From the NCBI GenBank assembly GCA_002434595.1, contig DJKK01000020.1:629-9245 (forward strand): DNA of 8,617 nt, given 5' to 3'. The stretch is from Alphaproteobacteria bacterium UBA6544. Its GTDB lineage: Bacteria; Pseudomonadota; Alphaproteobacteria; UBA8366. The notes under the pieces are model-generated. The model was not told the origin of the DNA, searched no databases, and worked only from the letters and a program-made list of their open reading frames with translations. A program made the position numbers and the translations under genes. Numbering within the stretch: position 1 is the first letter of the stretch; every line of letters begins with the position of its first letter. Positions 6,426 through 8,617 of this stretch are shown here, one piece after another.

Positions 6426-7322
6426 CTATTCCCTGGTCTTCGGAATCTCCACGTCCGACATCTGCTCAATAACTTTCGCCAATTCGGTCATATCACCTGG
6501 GCCATACCCCATGGCGCAGGCCTGCATGAGGAGATGATGCACCGTATTGCCAACCCATTGCGTCACGCCCAGACGCTCTACCTCGTCGCGCCATAAAGTA
6601 ACGTCCTTTTGCGAGATATACATCGGACCGCCAAGGTCGAACTTTCGGTTCATGACGTGGCGCGGTACCTTCGTCAGACTGGCACTATTCTGCCCCGAAC
6701 CACTGTTGATGACGGCAAGCATTTTCTCAACATCGATCCCAGCCTTGGCGCCCAACACCATGCCCTCAAGGCAACTCGCGAGGTTGGTCAGAGACATCAT
6801 GTTATTGACCATTTTCACCACTTGCGCCTGTCCGACCCGGTCTCCGATATAGAAAACGTCAGCCGCAAAAGCCTCGATCAGCGGTTTTACACGCTCGAAA
6901 ACCGCTTGCGGCCCAGAAGCAATCGCCGTGATCGTTTTATCCCAAGCGCGTTGTGTTCCCCCTGTGATCGGACAGTCGAAGACATCGATACCTTTCGCGC
7001 CAAGCACTTGCTCGATCTCGCCTACCGCTTCCGTACCCATCGTTCCCAGATTGACAAAGGTCTTGATCGCGGTACCGTAGATCACGCCGTCCGGACCGGC
7101 CCCGACCGCTCGAAAGCTATCAACGCTGGGCAGACATGCGAATACCGTTTCAGCTTGTGATGCCACCTCTACAGGTGACGCTGCGATATGCGCCTGTTTC
7201 TCCGCAAGCGTTTGTGTCACCGACGTGTCGACGTCGTAGACCGACATGCTCTTTTCATGGTCGAGGATATGCGTTGCCAGGGGCAGACCCATGTTTCCAG
7301 TGCCTATGAATCCCGCGGTCAT
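6426..7322 (-). CDS. 3-hydroxyisobutyrate dehydrogenase-family NAD(P)-dependent oxidoreductase
   Basis: Beta-hydroxyacid dehydrogenase that oxidises a 3-hydroxy acid to a semialdehyde, or runs in reverse. I choose the ATG at 7322 (298 residues) because GAAGAGG (7338-7332) is well spaced and MTAGFIGTGNMG puts the Rossmann motif at the usual position. A GTG at 7340 would add six residues that include this ribosome site. Visible features are GFIGTGNMG (4-12), VYDVD (28-32) with Asp30 suggesting NAD rather than NADP, the substrate loop DCPITGG (116-122), and KMVNNMM (170-176) with catalytic Lys170. In the substrate loop the usual A-x-x-G-T-L reads AWDKTI, so the glycine is Lys128. That could tailor the enzyme to an acidic or larger substrate (inferred). 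It converges on the operon and may handle a hydroxy acid related to its products; tartronate semialdehyde reductase-like or other family roles are possible. Confidence 0.92.
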   Translation of the reverse strand: MTAGFIGTGNMGLPLATHILDHEKSMSVYDVDTSVTQTLAEKQAHIAASPVEVASQAETVFACLPSVDSFRAVGAGPDGVIYGTAIKTFVNLGTMGTEAVGEIEQVLGAKGIDVFDCPITGGTQRAWDKTITAIASGPQAVFERVKPLIEAFAADVFYIGDRVGQAQVVKMVNNMMSLTNLASCLEGMVLGAKAGIDVEKMLAVINSGSGQNSASLTKVPRHVMNRKFDLGGPMYISQKDVTLWRDEVERLGVTQWVGNTVHHLLMQACAMGYGPGDMTELAKVIEQMSDVEIPKTRE

Positions 7323-7440
7323 ATCAAAGTACCTCTTCACGTTGCTCGGCCGATGGACGTCGGCGGTGTAATCGCTAAATTAGGAGGGGTCGGTTCGCCG
7401 GCAAGCAATTCAATATCACCGGTAAACAGAGCTAGTCCAC
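7323..7440. promoter_or_regulatory. Divergent intergenic region
   Basis: This 118-base spacer separates two divergent genes and must supply both promoters. No convincing -35/-10 pair could be fixed by eye. TAGGAGGGG (7381-7389) looks like a strong ribosome site, but no start codon follows at a usable distance. The plus-strand gene at 7441 has only a weak ribosome site. Confidence 0.4.
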
Positions 7441-7791
7441 ATGATCACGATTTACGGCCTTAAAAACTGCGACACGTGCCGCAAAGCGCTGACGTGGTTG
7501 ACGGCGGAGGGCATCGCTCACGAATTCAAGGACCTCCGCGCCGACGGGTTTTCCGACGAACAGCTCCGCACTTGGATCAACGAAGTCGGTTGGGAGACAT
7601 TGCTAAACCGGCGCGGCACGACATGGCGGAAGCTTCCCGAAACGGACAAAGACGGTGTCGACGAGGCGAAAGCCGCCGCACTCATGCGGGGACAACCGGC
7701 ACTGATCAAGCGGCCCGTCTTCGAGACAGGCTCCGGCATATTCGTCAGTTTCCAGGCCGATGAAATGGAAGCCTTAAAGGCCGCAAGCTGA
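7441..7791 (+). CDS. ArsC/Spx-family (YffB-like) thioredoxin-fold protein
   Basis: Small cytoplasmic protein of 116 residues with the ArsC/Spx fold. The N-terminal MITIYGLKNCDTCRKA holds Cys10 and Cys13 as a CxxC pair at the start of helix 1. Further family marks are the WETLLNRRGTTWRKL block (51-65) and IKRPV (89-93) with Arg91, the position used for oxyanion binding in arsenate reductases. The start beginning with the first beta strand fits the family. This branch, common in proteobacteria, is usually annotated as arsenate reductase, but YffB-type members have no proven arsenate activity. A glutathione- or thioredoxin-linked reductase role is as likely. No ars operon genes are nearby. It ends ten bases from the convergent neighbour. 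A general redox function unrelated to the catabolic operon is my reading. Confidence 0.92.
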   Translation: MITIYGLKNCDTCRKALTWLTAEGIAHEFKDLRADGFSDEQLRTWINEVGWETLLNRRGTTWRKLPETDKDGVDEAKAAALMRGQPALIKRPVFETGSGIFVSFQADEMEALKAAS

Positions 7792-7801
7792 TCCTTTGAC
7801 G

Positions 7802-8617
7802 TTAGCCCGCTTTCGCACGATTCTTCTCCAACCATAAATCGACTATGGCGACGGTCTGATCGACCGTATCAAGCTGCATGCCGTTCTCCACGGCGATCGT
7901 CTTCACCAGACAATCAGCCCGTTCGATATTCGGTGCGCCAGCAAGGAGTGCCCGCGCGGCGGAAGACGGCTTCGCCAGACCATTTGCGGCATTGGCATAT
8001 TTCTCGAACGGGACGAGGTCGCTCATATCCGCGCCCATTGCTTCACAAACCTGTTTGACGAAGTCGTAGACACGGCGTGAGGCATCCATATCAGTATGCA
8101 CAGAATCCCGGATCGAGCGCATCTCGTCCTGCTGCACACAGCGATAGTTCCCGGTCAGCAGCATTGCCCACTTCGCTAGCGGCACAAACACGGAATCGTG
8201 GACTTTCAGCTTGACCGGTAACTCCGTCTCACCACCGTCGACCGGGTAGCGGATCGCCTCGATATCGGCCTGTATTTGCCGAAGGATAGCGGTCGCATCA
8301 TCGGATTCGAAACGCGCAGCCTTGAAGTTTGTAGGCAGACTCACTTGCAACACATTAAGCGGCTCTTCCGGCGGCCTGAAGGCCTGAGGGTCAGGGCTAC
8401 AAAGGGTAATATTCTTCGATTCGACGTTCTCCCAAACACTGGGATCCGTATAACAATGCGTCAATTTTGACGTATCGAGGTCGGGAATGCGCCCCAGATA
8501 CGGTAACGGCGGCATATTCATGATGGACATGCACGGCTTTCCCGATTGCCCGACACGGTCGAGGAGCTCCCGCACGCCAGGCGAGCGATATTGCGGTTCC
8601 TGCATGGCCAACACGAC
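7802..8617 (-). CDS. Ketopantoate reductase-like (ApbA/PanE-type) protein, N-terminus outside window
   Basis: The frame is open to the right edge, so the start and the N-terminal Rossmann glycine motif are outside; the GTG at 8614 is not a likely start. What remains (about 270 residues) begins near VVLAMQEPQYRSPGVREL. This fits the segment of ketopantoate reductases that follows the dinucleotide-binding strands, where members read ilavKxxq. It goes on to CMSIMNMPPLPYLGR, in place of the usual QNG turn. The C-terminal half, from LAKWAMLLTGNYRCV on, has the helical ApbA_C look: KPSSAARALLAG, then an acidic EXAD-like IERADCLV and a terminal helix after TVDQTVAIVDLW. A role in pantothenate synthesis is doubtful because the central region is longer and the motif differs. 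It may be a family offshoot with another 2-keto acid substrate. The stop faces that of the small ArsC-like gene ten bases away. Confidence 0.65.
   Translation of the reverse strand, partial: VVLAMQEPQYRSPGVRELLDRVGQSGKPCMSIMNMPPLPYLGRIPDLDTSKLTHCYTDPSVWENVESKNITLCSPDPQAFRPPEEPLNVLQVSLPTNFKAARFESDDATAILRQIQADIEAIRYPVDGGETELPVKLKVHDSVFVPLAKWAMLLTGNYRCVQQDEMRSIRDSVHTDMDASRRVYDFVKQVCEAMGADMSDLVPFEKYANAANGLAKPSSAARALLAGAPNIERADCLVKTIAVENGMQLDTVDQTVAIVDLWLEKNRAKAG

Noticed and set aside
6609..7160. Long plus-strand open frame (183 codons) opposite the HIBADH-like gene
   Set aside because: It is antisense to a clearly conserved protein, is rich in Arg and His as expected of a shadow frame, and matches no family I recognise.
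7381..7389. Strong ribosome-site-like TAGGAGGGG in the divergent spacer
   Set aside because: No ATG, GTG or TTG follows within a usable distance, and the neighbouring plus-strand start is over 50 bases away.
7441..7791. Arsenic resistance locus
   Set aside because: The ArsC-like protein stands alone with no arsR, arsB or acr3 neighbour, and its family often lacks arsenate reductase activity.

Overview
The window is a moderately GC-rich bacterial segment. Gene style, codon use and the protein families present suggest a proteobacterium, probably an alphaproteobacterium, but no rRNA or other marker gene is present to prove it. No tRNA, rRNA, CRISPR array, insertion sequence or phage gene was seen.

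Positions 1-6394 are one tightly packed plus-strand catabolic operon for acyl-CoA esters. In order it holds: the 3' end of an acyl-CoA dehydrogenase; a CitE/HpcH-type C-C lyase; a broken MmgE/PrpD-family remnant filling what looks like a 435-base intergenic gap; a MaoC-type hot-dog hydratase; a second, divergent CitE-like protein; a complete acyl-CoA dehydrogenase; a class III (CaiB/BaiF) CoA-transferase; and a GntR/HutC-type regulator whose start overlaps the transferase stop. Together these supply CoA activation (CaiB), dehydrogenation (ACADs), hydration (MaoC) and C-C cleavage (CitE). This toolset matches known C5-dicarboxylate pathways such as itaconate or mesaconate breakdown through citramalyl-CoA. 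In Pseudomonas the itaconate genes (ict, ich, ccl) also sit with an acyl-CoA dehydrogenase and an MmgE/PrpD gene. The true substrate here is not readable from sequence, and a branched or methylated dicarboxylate is an inference.

Positions 6426-7322 (minus strand, convergent with the regulator) encode a 3-hydroxyisobutyrate-dehydrogenase-like oxidoreductase, a fitting partner for branched-chain acid metabolism. A 118-base divergent spacer then leads to a small ArsC/Spx-family protein (7441-7791, plus). Convergent with it and running off the right edge is a diverged ketopantoate-reductase-like protein (7802 to the window end, minus).

The least obvious content is the MmgE/PrpD remnant at 1318-1749. 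Its conserved C-terminal third is readable in a single frame with one in-frame TGA. It begins within a few bases of the citE-like stop codon and ends one base before the MaoC start, so an N-terminal deletion appears to have inactivated a former operon member.
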